This document shows positions 1-11,075 of a stretch of DNA of 58,908 nt, piece after piece. The notes beneath the pieces were generated by a model that saw only the letters and a list, made by a program, of their open reading frames with translations, had not been told where the DNA came from and made no database searches. Every line of letters starts with the position of its first letter. The first letter of the stretch is position 1. Origin of the DNA: Stentor coeruleus (taxonomy: Eukaryota > Ciliophora > Heterotrichea > Heterotrichida > Stentoridae); assembly GCA_001970955.1 (NCBI GenBank), contig MPUH01000383.1, positions 1 through 58,908 on the forward strand. Direction: 5' to 3'. Both the position numbers and the translations under genes were made by a program.

Positions 1-1847
1 TTACTCTTTTTTCCTTTGATATTTACTCCAATTTTAGCATCAGGCGCTTTAATTCCTCCTTTAATATCAACACCTATTTTAGCATCGGGTGCTTTGATTC
101 CTCCTTTAGCATCAACACCTATTTTAGCATCGGGCGCTTTGATTCCTCCTCCTATCTTTCCTGAGATTTTAGCTTTTTTCTTAGAGGATGATGAGCTTGA
201 TGAACTACTCTTTTTTCCTTTTTTGATACTTGCACCTATTTTAGCATCAGGCACTTTAATTCCTCCTTTAACATCTGGTGCTTTGATTCCTCCTTCAATT
301 TTCCCTGAGATTTTAGCTTTTTTCTTAGAAGATGATGAACTTGATGAACTACTCTTTTTTCCTTTGATATTTACTCCTAACTTAACGTCAGGTGCTTTTA
401 TCCCTCCTTCAATCTTTCCTGATATTTTAGCTTTCTTTTTTGAAGATGATGAACTACTCTTCTTTTTTCCTGCAACACTTGCTCCAATTTTCACATCAGG
501 TGCTTTAATACCTACTCCAGCTTTTCCAGTAATTTTAGCTTTCTTTTTCTTATCAGATGAACTTGAAGAACTGCTTTTCTTTTTTCCTGCAACACTCGCT
601 CCAAGTTTCACATCAGGTGCTTTAATACCAATTTCAGCTTTTCCAGTAACTTTAGCTTTCTTTTTCTTATCAGATGAACTTGAAGAACTCGAAGATGATG
701 ATGAACTTTTCTTCTTTTTTCCTTTAAGATCAACTTTCATATCAGGTGCTTTAATACCAACTTCAGCCTTTGCACCAGCTTTAGCTTTCTTTTTTTTCTT
801 ATCAGATGAGCTTGAAGAACTCGAAGATGATGATGAACTTTTCTTCTTTTTTTTCCCTTGATCTTTTTCTTCTTCACTTTTCATATCTTGTAATTCCTCT
901 ATATTAAAAACATCCCATCTATCAATTCCCTTCCCCCAAATTGCAGCATGAGGGAAACTAATAAACCCAACATGTTCTGAAGATTCCAACTTCCAGTTCT
1001 CTGCCAATTCCAAACTAATCCCTTCAATTTTTTCAACCCTTATTTTCTTATCCTCAAATGTAAACTTCCAAGCTTCTCTATAATACTGCCCATCAGCTAA
1101 ATTCTTACCTCCGACCAGAACCCCAAATTTCTCACAAACAGCAATTTTCGGATTCAAAACTTCGAATTTCAGCTGCAAATTTTCCATTTTCATATCAAAA
1201 CTTGAACTATTTAAATCAACTGAAAACACATACTGACTGTTTTTCAAATGACCTTTTTTTGACTTGATCTGACCTGATACAAAATAGATCCGACCAGCCT
1301 TTATGAAATTCCCAGCATTAAGCAAATTTTTAAGCTGAAAATTTTTCTTGATTTTAACACCTGACTCACCTTCTATCAGACTTTTCGATTTTTCATACAA
1401 ATAATGTTCATTTATTATTTCCCAAGTATTTGATGAGAGTGAATATCTCATTATTGGTGCTGACTCAAGGCTTGAACCATTTTTGCATAGTCCACCCACA
1501 TAATAGACCCAAGATGAATGCTCGAAAAGGGTACCTCCTTGTGTGGCGATTGGTAATTGGCATATGGCCTTTGTGTCATTGGTTTTAATGTCGACTATGT
1601 AGGCTTCATAAACAAATTCATTGTTTCGGGTGCCTCCGACAATTATGAACTTGTTAGTGTTAAGCCAATACACTGCGCTGTCTGATACAAACTCCAATTT
1701 GGATGTGAGCTTGGTTTTTTTCACACGTTTTTCTGATATGAATAGGACTCGCGAAGAATGCTTATGGATGTAATAGAATTCTGCATGACCTTGTGATGAG
1801 ACTTTTAGTCCTCTTGTACTAATTTCCTTTCCTCCGCGACCACCCAT
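1..1847 (-). CDS. Kelch-type protein with Ser/Lys-rich KAPD repeat tail (3' end off window)
   Basis: The frame opens at the ATG at 1847 (context TTAAATGGG) and stays open to the window edge, so the C-terminus is missing. Roughly the first 310 residues look like a kelch beta-propeller: spaced hydrophobic-GG strands such as FIIVGGTRN, YYVGGLCKN and VLVGGKNLADG, with Tyr/Trp residues between them. After a KSEEEKDQGKKKK linker the tail alternates runs of Ser after KKK with modules of the form GGIKAPDAKIGVDIKG; nine K-A/V-P-D cores are visible. The modules resemble the short PD-containing repeats of AHNAK-type scaffolds, but that is only a resemblance. No signal peptide or membrane segment. The kelch half suggests protein binding; the tail is probably disordered and phosphorylated. 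Function unknown. Confidence 0.75.
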   Translation of the reverse strand, partial: MGGRGGKEISTRGLKVSSQGHAEFYYIHKHSSRVLFISEKRVKKTKLTSKLEFVSDSAVYWLNTNKFIIVGGTRNNEFVYEAYIVDIKTNDTKAICQLPIATQGGTLFEHSSWVYYVGGLCKNGSSLESAPIMRYSLSSNTWEIINEHYLYEKSKSLIEGESGVKIKKNFQLKNLLNAGNFIKAGRIYFVSGQIKSKKGHLKNSQYVFSVDLNSSSFDMKMENLQLKFEVLNPKIAVCEKFGVLVGGKNLADGQYYREAWKFTFEDKKIRVEKIEGISLELAENWKLESSEHVGFISFPHAAIWGKGIDRWDVFNIEELQDMKSEEEKDQGKKKKKSSSSSSSSSSSSDKKKKKAKAGAKAEVGIKAPDMKVDLKGKKKKSSSSSSSSSSSSDKKKKAKVTGKAEIGIKAPDVKLGASVAGKKKSSSSSSSDKKKKAKITGKAGVGIKAPDVKIGASVAGKKKSSSSSSKKKAKISGKIEGGIKAPDVKLGVNIKGKKSSSSSSSSSKKKAKISGKIEGGIKAPDVKGGIKVPDAKIGASIKKGKKSSSSSSSSSKKKAKISGKIGGGIKAPDAKIGVDAKGGIKAPDAKIGVDIKGGIKAPDAKIGVNIKGKKS

Positions 1848-2461
1848 TTAATTATATCCATATTAAATCTATGCCACTATTAGGTATTAACGTAAACTGA
1901 GATTTTATAAAAACTTGTATAGAAATAGGATAAAAGCTTAAGCAAAATTTAATCTTTTTTAATGATATAAGGTGAAATCATATAGAATCTTAACTTGAAA
2001 AGGGTTTTTTTTTATAGTTTGATATTCTTATTTTCCATAGTTTTTTTGATAGTGATGGGATTAAAGGTTTTCTATACTTAAAGGGTTAAGAAAATGATGG
2101 TGTGCTTGGAAAAAGTTTAAATTGAGGTTTTAAGATGCTAGGATAAGAGGGTTTTGTTGTCGGATTTTTTTTGATTTTGATGTGGGACTGGTTTAACTCT
2201 ATGAATTGATATTAGAGTCTAACTGTATCCTGGTTTGCAGATAGTTTTGAAGTGTTTAATGATTCGCATTCGAGTAAAAATTTTAACTTTTGTATAGGGT
2301 GTTGAGTTAAATGCTCTTAAAACGTATATTGCTGGAATGTTTTATTAGAAATACTATTTGTTATTAGTTTAGGTATTTTTTAATGAAAAAAATCCTTCAA
2401 AGAAATTATATTCAGTGTTGTGTCTTTAGTATCAGAAGGCTAATTAAATATACACTTAAGT
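1848..2461. other. Divergent intergenic region
   Basis: Lies between two divergently transcribed genes, so it should hold both promoters. It is AT-rich with T-runs. I see no RNA gene, repeat or coding-like frame. Confidence 0.5.
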
Positions 2462-2989
2462 ATGGACCCAAACTTAAATCACATTTTTGCATTTCAGCAA
2501 AAACAATTTCCATATTCCAAACTATCCAAACCTTTTAGAGTTCAAACCCCAGTGAACTTAGAAGAAGTAAAAAGAATAATCGAAGACAAACTAAGCGGAG
2601 CCGATAACCTAAAAACCAAAAGGCCCAAATCGCAATGCAGAGTTAAAAAATCAGATAGAAAATTCATGATCGAAAAATCCCCAAAGCTTTTACACAAAGA
2701 TAAGCATTTTTACCCTAAATTCTCACCTAATGATTATAAAAAACCTTTTATATTCAAAGAACTCAAACTAAGGTGCCCAAGTCCTATATTAAAAGCTAAA
2801 AAAACCATAATTCTTCCTAAAAATCAAAAAAAACAAGCTTATATAAATATAAGAAAACTCCCTTCACCTTTAGGCTTTTTTGATATCAGCGAAGGTAAAA
2901 ACAAAAACTCTCAACTTTATGTAAATTCAAGTTCTTCTAGTTTAAGCGATAGGTTTGCTGGGGCAACAAGATATGGCCAACTTATGTAA
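2462..2989 (+). CDS. Hypothetical basic protein, 175 aa
   Basis: A single exon starts at ATG after TTAAGT and ends at TAA. The product is Lys/Pro-rich (motifs RPKSQCRVKKSDRKF and LRCPSPILKAKK) with a Ser-rich C-terminus ending SSSSSLSDRFAGATRYGQLM. No membrane segment, signal peptide or recognised domain. Its codon use matches the neighbouring genes and it is preceded by a promoter-sized gap, so it is probably real. Likely a disordered or cytoskeleton-associated ciliate-specific protein; function unknown. Confidence 0.6.
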   Translation: MDPNLNHIFAFQQKQFPYSKLSKPFRVQTPVNLEEVKRIIEDKLSGADNLKTKRPKSQCRVKKSDRKFMIEKSPKLLHKDKHFYPKFSPNDYKKPFIFKELKLRCPSPILKAKKTIILPKNQKKQAYINIRKLPSPLGFFDISEGKNKNSQLYVNSSSSSLSDRFAGATRYGQLM

Positions 2990-3353
2990 AATATCATAAG
3001 AATTTGTAATAAAGATAGAATGTGCAGTTAAATATTGGAATTAGTTAGTTTAAAAGATGTTTTGTTTTTTTCTATGATAGGATTTGGATTATGAATATAA
3101 AAAATTGTATTTTTTTTTGGTTTGGGTTTATTGTAGAAGTTCCATAGATTTGCATAAAACATAAACTTAAGCATAAGATTTATAAACAGATTATATAAAC
3201 TCCACATTTTTCACATATAAAAATTGTAATTCATTTATAAATTTATCACTACAAAATATGAAGTTTTCTTATAAAACCAACTATCATCCTGAGCATACAA
3301 ATTTTCTGAATTCCCTATAAGTATAATTCAAGAAAAATACCTTTTATTAATGA
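2990..3353. other. Convergent intergenic spacer
   Basis: Separates two convergent genes, so it should contain both 3' UTRs. AT-rich; nothing else seen. Confidence 0.45.
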
Positions 3354-4223
3354 TTATCTATGAGAATTATTAGCACGAATATGAGGGGTGAATTTACATT
3401 CACGTAACTCCTCGCTTTCTTTAAGCATTCTTTTTTCTTTAAGTTTTTCTTCATTCTTAGCGCGTAACAGCATTTGCCTTTCATACAAAGTCATTTTCCC
3501 TGATTTACTCGCCACAAAAGTAGTATCTTTTCTATGATTACTTTCTAATAACAAAGCTTTAGTATTATCTTCAAGATTTGATAATATTCGATCCATAGCT
3601 TGAGTAAAATCAGAAAACCCTATGGTTTTATGAGAAGCTTTAAGTTCTTCAATAAGTGGGGCAATAATTTTAATCATACTATGAGGCAAAGCTGGTATCG
3701 TTAAAGCTTCAGGGTTGATTTTCCCCTCAGCATTTGGCCCAAGTAGTTCAAAAAGTGTAAAATACTGGTCAAGTTTATCATAATATCTTCTTTGCGGTAC
3801 TCTTTGAGCTTTTGATGGTGTTTTTATTCCATATCGGTTAATATTATCCCTTTCTGGGTATTTTTTCTGAGTAGGTGCAGATGATGTTGGCCTTCTTGAT
3901 TGAACTTTAGTTAAAGCATCACATACTTGTTTAGCTTGATCTATTAACTGTGGTGATGCTGGTCTATTACGTGAAGGTAAGACAATAGCTTGTTTTACTA
4001 AATGAAACTTTTCTTTTTCTGGGGTTTTTTCAGCTTCTATAAGCAAGTCTATGTTATGCTCAATTAGATTTGTTAGGCTTTCTAAGTTTTTCATATCTAA
4101 ATTATGCTTTTTACAAAATGATGATGCTAGGTCTATAGGCTCATCGATCTCATTGACAATTATTACATCGCTTCCTCCTTCAGGAAGTTCTATTGTTAGT
4201 TGTAAAATTTCTTTTGATTCCAT
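3354..4223 (-). CDS. Hypothetical protein, 289 aa
   Basis: Single exon, ATG at 4223 in the context AATAATGG, stop TAA. The N-terminal ~45 residues (MESKEILQLTIELPEGGSD, then EPIDLASSFCKKHNLD) look like a compact beta/alpha segment of the kind that opens many ciliate cytoskeletal proteins. The middle is Pro/Ser/Arg-rich, and the C-terminus is helical and charged, ending in KESEELRECKFTPHI. That E-L-R-E-C-x-F-x-P pattern recurs in ciliate and protist proteins of unknown role. No catalytic motif. Its 5' end is duplicated immediately upstream (see the repeat at 4130). Confidence 0.65.
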   Translation of the reverse strand: MESKEILQLTIELPEGGSDVIIVNEIDEPIDLASSFCKKHNLDMKNLESLTNLIEHNIDLLIEAEKTPEKEKFHLVKQAIVLPSRNRPASPQLIDQAKQVCDALTKVQSRRPTSSAPTQKKYPERDNINRYGIKTPSKAQRVPQRRYYDKLDQYFTLFELLGPNAEGKINPEALTIPALPHSMIKIIAPLIEELKASHKTIGFSDFTQAMDRILSNLEDNTKALLLESNHRKDTTFVASKSGKMTLYERQMLLRAKNEEKLKEKRMLKESEELRECKFTPHIRANNSHR

Positions 4224-4411
4224 TATTATTTTAGTTAAACTGTAGGTTTTTTAGTTTAAAGATTACTTTTGGTCTATAGGCTCATCGATCTCATTGACAA
4301 TTATTATATCGCTTCCTCCTTCAGGAAGTTCTATTGTTAGTTGTAATATTTCTTTTGATTCCATTATTATTTTAGTTAAACTGTAGGTTTTTTAGTTTAA
4401 AGATTACTTTT
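4130..4411. repeat. Tandem duplication, two copies of 141 bp
   Basis: Positions 4130-4270 and 4271-4411 are direct copies differing at only a few bases (ACATCG versus ATATCG, TGTAAAATTT versus TGTAATATTT). The unit covers the first ~31 codons, the start codon and the leader of the minus-strand gene ending at 3354. The outer copy therefore has its own ATG, but its frame stops soon after in the junction. It is either a genuine recent duplication or two haplotypes laid end to end by the assembler. Confidence 0.85.
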
Positions 4412-4889
4412 TTAATGGCTTGGCTTGAGGGTGGAGTGAGGGTTTAGAGGTTTTTAATGTGAGTTTTTAGTGAAGGGGTTTGAGGAGGAAGGCTTTTTTT
4501 AGTTGAAGGGATTTATGATTGTAGAGTTTGGGTTTTGATGAAAGTTGGAAGTTAGAGATTTTATAAGCAGTTTATGTATTTAATTTTTTGGTTTTATTAT
4601 AGGCTTTGGTGGCATGAAATCATATAATTATCCTGATGATTTTTACAAATAATAGTTAAGTCTTTATGTTTTTGTATATAAGTAATCATATTTTAAAAGT
4701 AGTATTTTCAATATGATATTTAATACTAAAAATTTTTCTATCCCATCCAAAAGCCTCAAAATTAACTTTTTCTACCCTTATCACCTTTTCGCATATAAAA
4801 TCCTCATATAAAACTAATTAAAAACTGCAATTTTTTACCTCAGTCCAAAACTCTTAAAAACTTCAATAATAACCGAAAATAATTCTCAA
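4412..4889. other. Intergenic region upstream of CFAP57
   Basis: Spacer between divergent genes; AT-rich, no feature recognised. It presumably holds the CFAP57 promoter. Confidence 0.4.
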
Positions 4890-7800
4890 ATGGCAAAACC
4901 TGAACACGTAAGACTAGATTTCCTACATGCATTCGGATCTAGTGTATGCACAGAAATCCGTCAAGGTGTATGTATAAGTGATGAAGAAAGCAATTCAATT
5001 CTTTATCCTGTAGGCCGGCACATTGCAGTTCGGAACCTATCGAACAATGATATCAACTTTATAAGGGTAAAAATAACTTAGGAGCCACAACAAGTGTCTA
5101 AAATAACCTCAATGGCCATAGCATCAGAGAAATCTCGTCGTTTTCTAGCAGTTGGCGAGTATATCGAGACTGAAAGTTCAGCAATGATCTCAATATTTGA
5201 CCTGAAAAATGGGGCTTACTTCAAAAGAATGCGTCAATTAGGCTATTCTGACTCTAAAGTTAATGAGTTTTCCTATCTAGCATTTTCATATGACTCTAAA
5301 TTTCTCGCTGCTTCTAGTGGTTCTGGGGATTTATTAGCTATAATCTGGGATTGGTATCGTGATAAACTTATTGCAAAATGCAGTTTCCCAATCAGTTTAT
5401 CCAAAATCTCTTTCAACCCAAAAGACCCATATCTTATATGCACCACAGGCCAGGGCCTGTGGAAAAACTGGAAAATCGATGAAAAATCATTCAAACCTCA
5501 ACCCCCATTCTCAGGTATAGACCGTAGTAAAAACTATATTGACCATTGTTGGCTTGATGATGAAATTTTAGTTTCAATAACCTTATCAGGAGAAGCTTAT
5601 ATTGCCAAATCTACAGATTATCTAAATGTTATAGACACACCTTTTTTAAAAAACAATGAAAAAAAATCTGAAGTTCGACCTACTTGTGTCATTTGTACAT
5701 CAAGCTTTATATACTTTGGTAGCAATGAAGGGACTATTTCGATGTGGCAAAAAACTACTAAAACTTCAGCTGTTAAAAGTTCAGAAAGAAAAGTTTCAGT
5801 TATTATGCAAAATTCACCACAAGGGGATATTTTCAATTTTGAGTTTGTTAGGATTTGGAGTACTTTAAGAAACTTTCCTATAACATCTTTAACATTTTCA
5901 CAAAATGAAGAAGTTTTAGGTTTCAGTTTGAATAATAATGATATTGGTGTATGCAATGTGTCAAAAGCTATGCATGAAGAATTAGAGGTTAGAGTAGAGA
6001 TTTATTGTCAAGGATTTCATAAAGGGCCGATTACAGCTATGGATGTTGCGGTGCAGAGACCGCTTTTGGTCACTTGTTCACAGAGTGACTGTTCGGTTCG
6101 GGTGTGGAATTATACAAATTTTAGATGTGAGATTGCTTATAAGCTGAAACATGATAATGATTCAGGAAGTTCAGAAGCGATAAATAGGTCGATACTTTCA
6201 GTAGCTTTTCACCCATCAGGCTATTACCTCTCTGTAGGTTTCGAAGACAAAGTGCGTATCTACCATTTACTTTTTGACCAAATCCGTCTTTTCCGTGAGC
6301 TCAGCATAAAAAACTCTACAAGCATGCGTTTCAGTAACGGTGGCCATTTCCTCGCTGCTTCATCCAATAAATTTGTTTATATCTACACATCTTTTACCTT
6401 AGAACAAGTTCAAGTATTTAAAAGTTTCAGTCAACCAGTATTAGACTTAACATGGACAAGTAGTGACCTAAAAATAGTAGTTGTAGGTACAGATGGAGTC
6501 ATATATTTCTGTGATTTAAACTCTGAAACTGAGCATATATCAAAAAGTACTGAATTTTCTAGTGTAACCCTAGCTGAAAATGATATGGTTGTAGCTTGTG
6601 GTATAGACTCACAAGTTTCAGTCCTTATGGAACAATTAGCTTTTGATTGGAAGGCTTATTCAGTAGGATTAAGACCAAGATTAAGTCAAGTTCATTACTT
6701 TAAATCATATCATGGGACTGGATGTTTTATCTCTGGATGTTATAATGGGAATATTCAATTATATGGACCTACACCTTCAAATGCTATTATTGAAGAAATT
6801 GTTGCCCATAGTGGGAAAATCACTAGACTAAGAAGCTCTTATGATGGACGATATGTATTTAGTGGTGGGGAAGATGGGGTTATTTTCATATACCATGTAA
6901 TTGAACCTAGAGACCTTCAGCCACAAATAGAAAAACTTGATGCTCAAGTCAAAGAAGAACTTCTTATAAGAAATGTTGATGAAAAACTTGCTGATATTGT
7001 CCTTATACAAAAAACCACATTAGATAATTTCAAATCCCAACTAGAGTCTAATAGACAAGCTATGGAAAACATAAGGCAAAAACGTGACTATAGCTTACAA
7101 CAACAAGAATACGCTTTTGAAGAAAAAAGAAAAGATTTAGAAAAAGAACTTCATAATGAATATAAAGCTTTAGAATCTCAATACGATAAGATTCGAGATG
7201 AAAAAATGCGAAAGGAACGAGAATGGGTTGAAAGGCTAAGCAATTTAGAAAGGGCCCACAAAAATGCTATTGAAAGCGCAGAGAGCCTTTATGAAAAAAA
7301 ACTTGCCCTTGAAGATGAGAAATTTAGAAAGCTGGACAAGGAAAAACAAGAACTTAAGCAATACTATGAAGAACAAATCGCTGTGTTGCAAAGACAAAAC
7401 GAAGAAGCTATTGAGAATTTAGCTATAGCATTTAAAGAAAGCCTAAAAAAAACTCAAGAAGATTATGAAGAAACAAGGACAACAGCTGAAAATTTGAAAT
7501 TAGATTATGAAGAAAGACTATCAATGCAAGAAGATGAGCATGAGTCTGAAATTCTTGATTTAAAAAAAAAATTCGAAAAACAAGTCGAAGAACAAACCAC
7601 TGAAAACACAGCTTTAAGAAGGAAAAATGAAGCCTTGACTACCGAGCAGCAGATGTTTTCAGAAGAAAAAGAATCCCTTCGTATCAAAGGCGATAAGAAA
7701 CTCAGTACAATCGAAGCTTTAGAAAACACAAAAAGCGAACTTACATCACAAGTTAGACTTCTAGAAAACGATAAAACTGATAAAGAAAACCTACTGATTG

Positions 7801-8765
7801 AAAAAGAAAAAAAAATATATGAATTCAAAAATGAGATTAAAAAACTTGATAAGCAAAAACATGTTCAAGACGCAAGGAAAAAGGAAATCCTTGAAGAACT
7901 TTTACCAAAAGATGAGGAAATCACAAAACTTCAACAAGAAATGCAGAAAATCCACAATGATTGCGATAAGGAAAGGACGAAAAATAACGAACTGAAAAAG
8001 AATATAAAAGAAAGAGAAGACACAATAGGGAAACTTAAAGAAGAAGCTAAAATTATCCATTCCCAAGCAGAGAATCGTGAAAGATCATTAAGGTCTATAA
8101 CAAATGATATATACAACACAGTGAATAATATCGAGCAAAAAGATTGGCCAAGCGAACTTGATACTCTTTTCGAGAAATATGTGAAAAGTGAACTAAGTAA
8201 AGTTAGTAAAAAAGATCCAGAATGTATTGATGAAATGGAAGAACAGCTAAAATACATGCAAAAGTCTATAGAATTCATGAAACAAGCACAAGATCAAGTC
8301 TTGAATAGATCGAAATCAGATCTTAAAAAACGTACTGACGAGAACTCTACTTTAATACAAGAACTTCATGAATTAAGAACTATAAAAAACAGTAACGCTG
8401 TAAGCATAAGTGAACTTGAATATAAACTAAACAATTACATAAGGACTTTTAATGCTAATGAAAGTGGGAAAAAGAAAGGAACTTCAAAACAAGCAAGTAA
8501 TAGCAATTTACCTAGTATAAACCCTGCACCAGTACCTATACAAAGACCTAATTCAGGAATACCGATAAAAGGGGTACCTAAAGGAAAACTTTATAGAGGG
8601 TCACCTTTTGAAAGTAAACTTGTTAATATACAGGAAAAGCAGAGAATTGGGGAGTTAGAAAATGATTTGTCAGAGAAAAAAGAGGAAAACTATTTTTTGA
8701 AAATTGAAATCAACAACTTAAGAGACGCGCTTAGTAAGATTGAAGAAGATCCACAAGATGATTAG
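4890..8765 (+). CDS. CFAP57: CFAP57 (WDR65) ciliary WD40/coiled-coil protein
   Basis: Two exons (4890-5066 and 5082-8765) joined by a 15-nt intron give 1286 aa, about the size of animal CFAP57. The joined start (MAKPEHVRLDFLHAFG, then the ILYPVGRHIAVRNL segment) matches the conserved opening of the family. Residues ~40-620 are WD40 repeats (two propellers expected). Residues ~630-1150 are nearly unbroken coiled coil, followed by a Pro/Ser linker and a last short coil. CFAP57 is an axonemal protein needed for assembly of a subset of inner dynein arms and for normal beat waveform. Stop is TAG; the 3' end is tandemly duplicated just downstream. Identification is by sequence pattern only but is strong. 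Confidence 0.93.
5067..5081 (+). other. 15-nt intron in CFAP57
   Basis: GTAAAAATAACTTAG. Removing it joins two frames and restores the family's conserved N-terminus. A at intron position 10. Confidence 0.92.
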
Positions 8766-8890
8766 AAATGCTAGATTAAGTTATTTTGAATGTAATGGTT
8801 TTTTTGGGTAAAATAAAGAAGATCCACAAGATGATTAGAAATGCTAGATTAAGTTATTTTGAATGTAATGGTTTTTTTGGGTAAAATATG
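8745..8890. repeat. Tandem direct repeat, two copies of ~73 bp
   Basis: The last codons, stop and 3' UTR of CFAP57 (GAAGATCCACAAGATGATTAG and the following bases) recur exactly 73 bases downstream. The second copy lies outside the gene. No N separates the copies. Either a true duplication or an assembly overlap. Confidence 0.85.
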
Positions 8891-9205
8891 CTGAGGTGTT
8901 GTAAATGCTTATGTCATAGGAAATTTTGTAATTAGTTTTGAAGAGAAGTGTTCAAAAACATATAATAAATAAGGATTTATGTTTCTAATCAATATTTAAG
9001 AATATTATAATACAGCTTTATTATTTTATTTATTTCATTTAGAAGTTTTTTATTATAGACTATTATTAAGATAAATAGTATACATAACTAGCATTAAAAT
9101 ATTTTTTATAATCAGCATAGAAATTTCGATATTTGATATCTTTTATCTAAAATTTATGCTACATGATAGAATACACACAATTAAAACTATGCAATTTTTT
9201 GGTTA
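8891..9205. other. AT-rich intergenic spacer
   Basis: 3' flank of CFAP57 facing a small minus-strand gene. Very AT-rich; nothing recognised. Confidence 0.4.
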
Positions 9206-9415
9206 CTATCTATCTAAATTCTCTATCTGTCTTGCGATCTGGAATGCTTTTTCTGTCAAATCATGTGAGTATTTGCATCTAAGGTATGTCACATTAGCCC
9301 ATATATTTGCATATTTGATTGAATCTTTTGAGTCATTGCCAAGATCCATAGCTTTCTCATACACACTTTTACGTTTTTCAAACATCTGCCTAGTTTCATG
9401 AGGTAACTTTTCCAT
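9206..9415 (-). CDS. Small helical hypothetical protein, 69 aa
   Basis: ATG at 9415 in the context AAATAATGG typical of this genome; stop TAA. The product starts MEKLPHETRQMFEKRKSVYE, is charged and predicted mostly alpha-helical, with two Trp/Cys-containing turns (IWANVTYLRCKYSHD). No signal peptide, membrane helix or known motif. Codon use is like that of neighbouring genes, which favours a real gene over a chance frame. Function unknown. Confidence 0.5.
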   Translation of the reverse strand: MEKLPHETRQMFEKRKSVYEKAMDLGNDSKDSIKYANIWANVTYLRCKYSHDLTEKAFQIARQIENLDR

Positions 9416-9765
9416 TATTTATATGCTTTTAAATCTTTTATCCTATTAAGAAAACAAAAAATATCATAAAATTTATAAGATACTAATAAAAACAACTTTT
9501 TTCAATGCAAACCAGCTTATACATATAAAATCATAAAACATATACCCAATGTTTCTCATACCCATATTTTCCTACACTTATCCTATAAGACTCCTCATTT
9601 CACATATTATCAAATAAACTTTCCCATCCTTTTTGATATTATTTACTATAATTCCACATGGATATACATTAATATCCAACAAATTCTAAATTTATAGGCA
9701 ACTAATATTTTACCTATTATTATCTTTAATCCACATAGCCAGCATTTTTTATTTACAAAATATTA
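9416..9765. other. Divergent intergenic region
   Basis: Between divergent genes; AT-rich, no feature recognised. Expected to hold both promoters. Confidence 0.4.
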
Positions 9766-10992
9766 ATGCTAGGTCTTAAACTTTTTAGGAGAATCATCAT
9801 AATGCCTGAACGCATCAAGACTTTACGAATGACCCCAAATAGCCCAGAAAAAATAAAAGCCTTAATGCAGAGCTTTAGGGAAGAAATGTACTCAAGCTTT
9901 GAAATTGAGCTGATTTGCATGTACCTCAATGACTCAATTGGCTCATTTTCTGAATACCCTGGTCTTTTAGCATCAATCAAAGATCTTTATGACAAAAATC
10001 AAAAACTCTATGATGACAGCACATTATGCGTACTATTCTGGCTTGCAAAAAAGAAAAACAGCCCAGACCAGAAATTCTTTGTCAAGCTACTTCAAAAATT
10101 AGAATCTAAAATCTCAGAATTAAGTATAAAAAACTTTATCTATGTTACAGAAGGTTGTGTGCATTATCCACACCTGATCCCAGATGACTTTTTGCAGAAA
10201 ATTCAAGAAAAAATCAAAAGCTTTGAAGGAAAATACGACTCTCGAGAACTCAATCTTATATGTAACAGCTACAACAAAATCTATAGACAAAGTATTGAAG
10301 ATATTGAAGTGTTCCAAGTACTCGAACGTGAAATCCTCCGTTTTGGCACTGAAGTTCCTACAGAAACTATCTTATCATTCCTCATATGCCTTAACAAAAT
10401 CATAATTCGCCATCCAAGCGACGTCCCTAATATGATGCAAATTCTTCTAGTATCACGTGCTAAAGCTTTACATCCAGATATTTTATGTCGTCTTTTAAAT
10501 GTTTTTTCAATGTCCCCTTTATTCTATCAATATACCAATCTTTATATATCATTTGAAAAAGTTATAGTAGAAAATCCTGATGATTATTTTGTAAAAGTGC
10601 CTATGAGAAGCTTATCAATAGCTCATGCTTATTCGAAACTTGAGGGTTTTCATATGATTACTAGGATGTTTATTGGGTTTATGCCAAGGATTCCAAAAGA
10701 AATTTTAGATGATTGTGAGGCACTTGGATATTTACTTAATTCGTTGTTGATAAAATACCCTGGGGATGATTATGAGAATATGCTTGTGAATACATTGTTT
10801 GAAAATGCTTATAAGATTTCGGATATGAGGAAGAAAAAAATTGTCATTGATATGATGAGGAGAAAATCTTTGTGTAGAGCTTTTTGGGAGAATATACAAA
10901 GCTTAGAGGTTTTATGGACACCTAAAGATCTGGCTCATTTTATTGAGTTTAAGGAAGAGCTTGAGAAATATGGCCTGCTAAAAGCAACATAA
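9766..10992 (+). CDS. Alpha-helical-repeat protein, probably organellar (FASTK/OPR-like), 408 aa
   Basis: Single exon. The first ATG gives an N-terminus MLGLKLFRRIIIMPERIKTL, basic and hydrophobic with no acidic residue, which fits a mitochondrial targeting peptide; a second Met is 12 codons in. The rest is a chain of paired alpha helices about 35-40 residues apart (for example LCVLFWLAKKK, VEVFQVLEREILRFG-type, FLICLNKIIIRHPSDVPNM), like protist mitochondrial RNA-binding helical-repeat proteins (FASTK, OPR, RAP families). No C-terminal RAP domain is evident. By analogy it may act in mitochondrial RNA processing or translation; this is inference from architecture only. Confidence 0.6.
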   Translation: MLGLKLFRRIIIMPERIKTLRMTPNSPEKIKALMQSFREEMYSSFEIELICMYLNDSIGSFSEYPGLLASIKDLYDKNQKLYDDSTLCVLFWLAKKKNSPDQKFFVKLLQKLESKISELSIKNFIYVTEGCVHYPHLIPDDFLQKIQEKIKSFEGKYDSRELNLICNSYNKIYRQSIEDIEVFQVLEREILRFGTEVPTETILSFLICLNKIIIRHPSDVPNMMQILLVSRAKALHPDILCRLLNVFSMSPLFYQYTNLYISFEKVIVENPDDYFVKVPMRSLSIAHAYSKLEGFHMITRMFIGFMPRIPKEILDDCEALGYLLNSLLIKYPGDDYENMLVNTLFENAYKISDMRKKKIVIDMMRRKSLCRAFWENIQSLEVLWTPKDLAHFIEFKEELEKYGLLKAT

Positions 10993-11075
10993 TATATTAA
11001 ATGGAAATTTGTCCTTTAATGTTAAATTTGGGTGTTAATGATTATTAAGTTGTTTTTAAGTTTTATGCTAAATAA

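Noticed and set aside
16..861. Long plus-strand frame with FTPILASGALIPP repeats
   Set aside because: It is the antisense shadow of the KAPD repeat tail of the minus-strand kelch gene; no start context or family.
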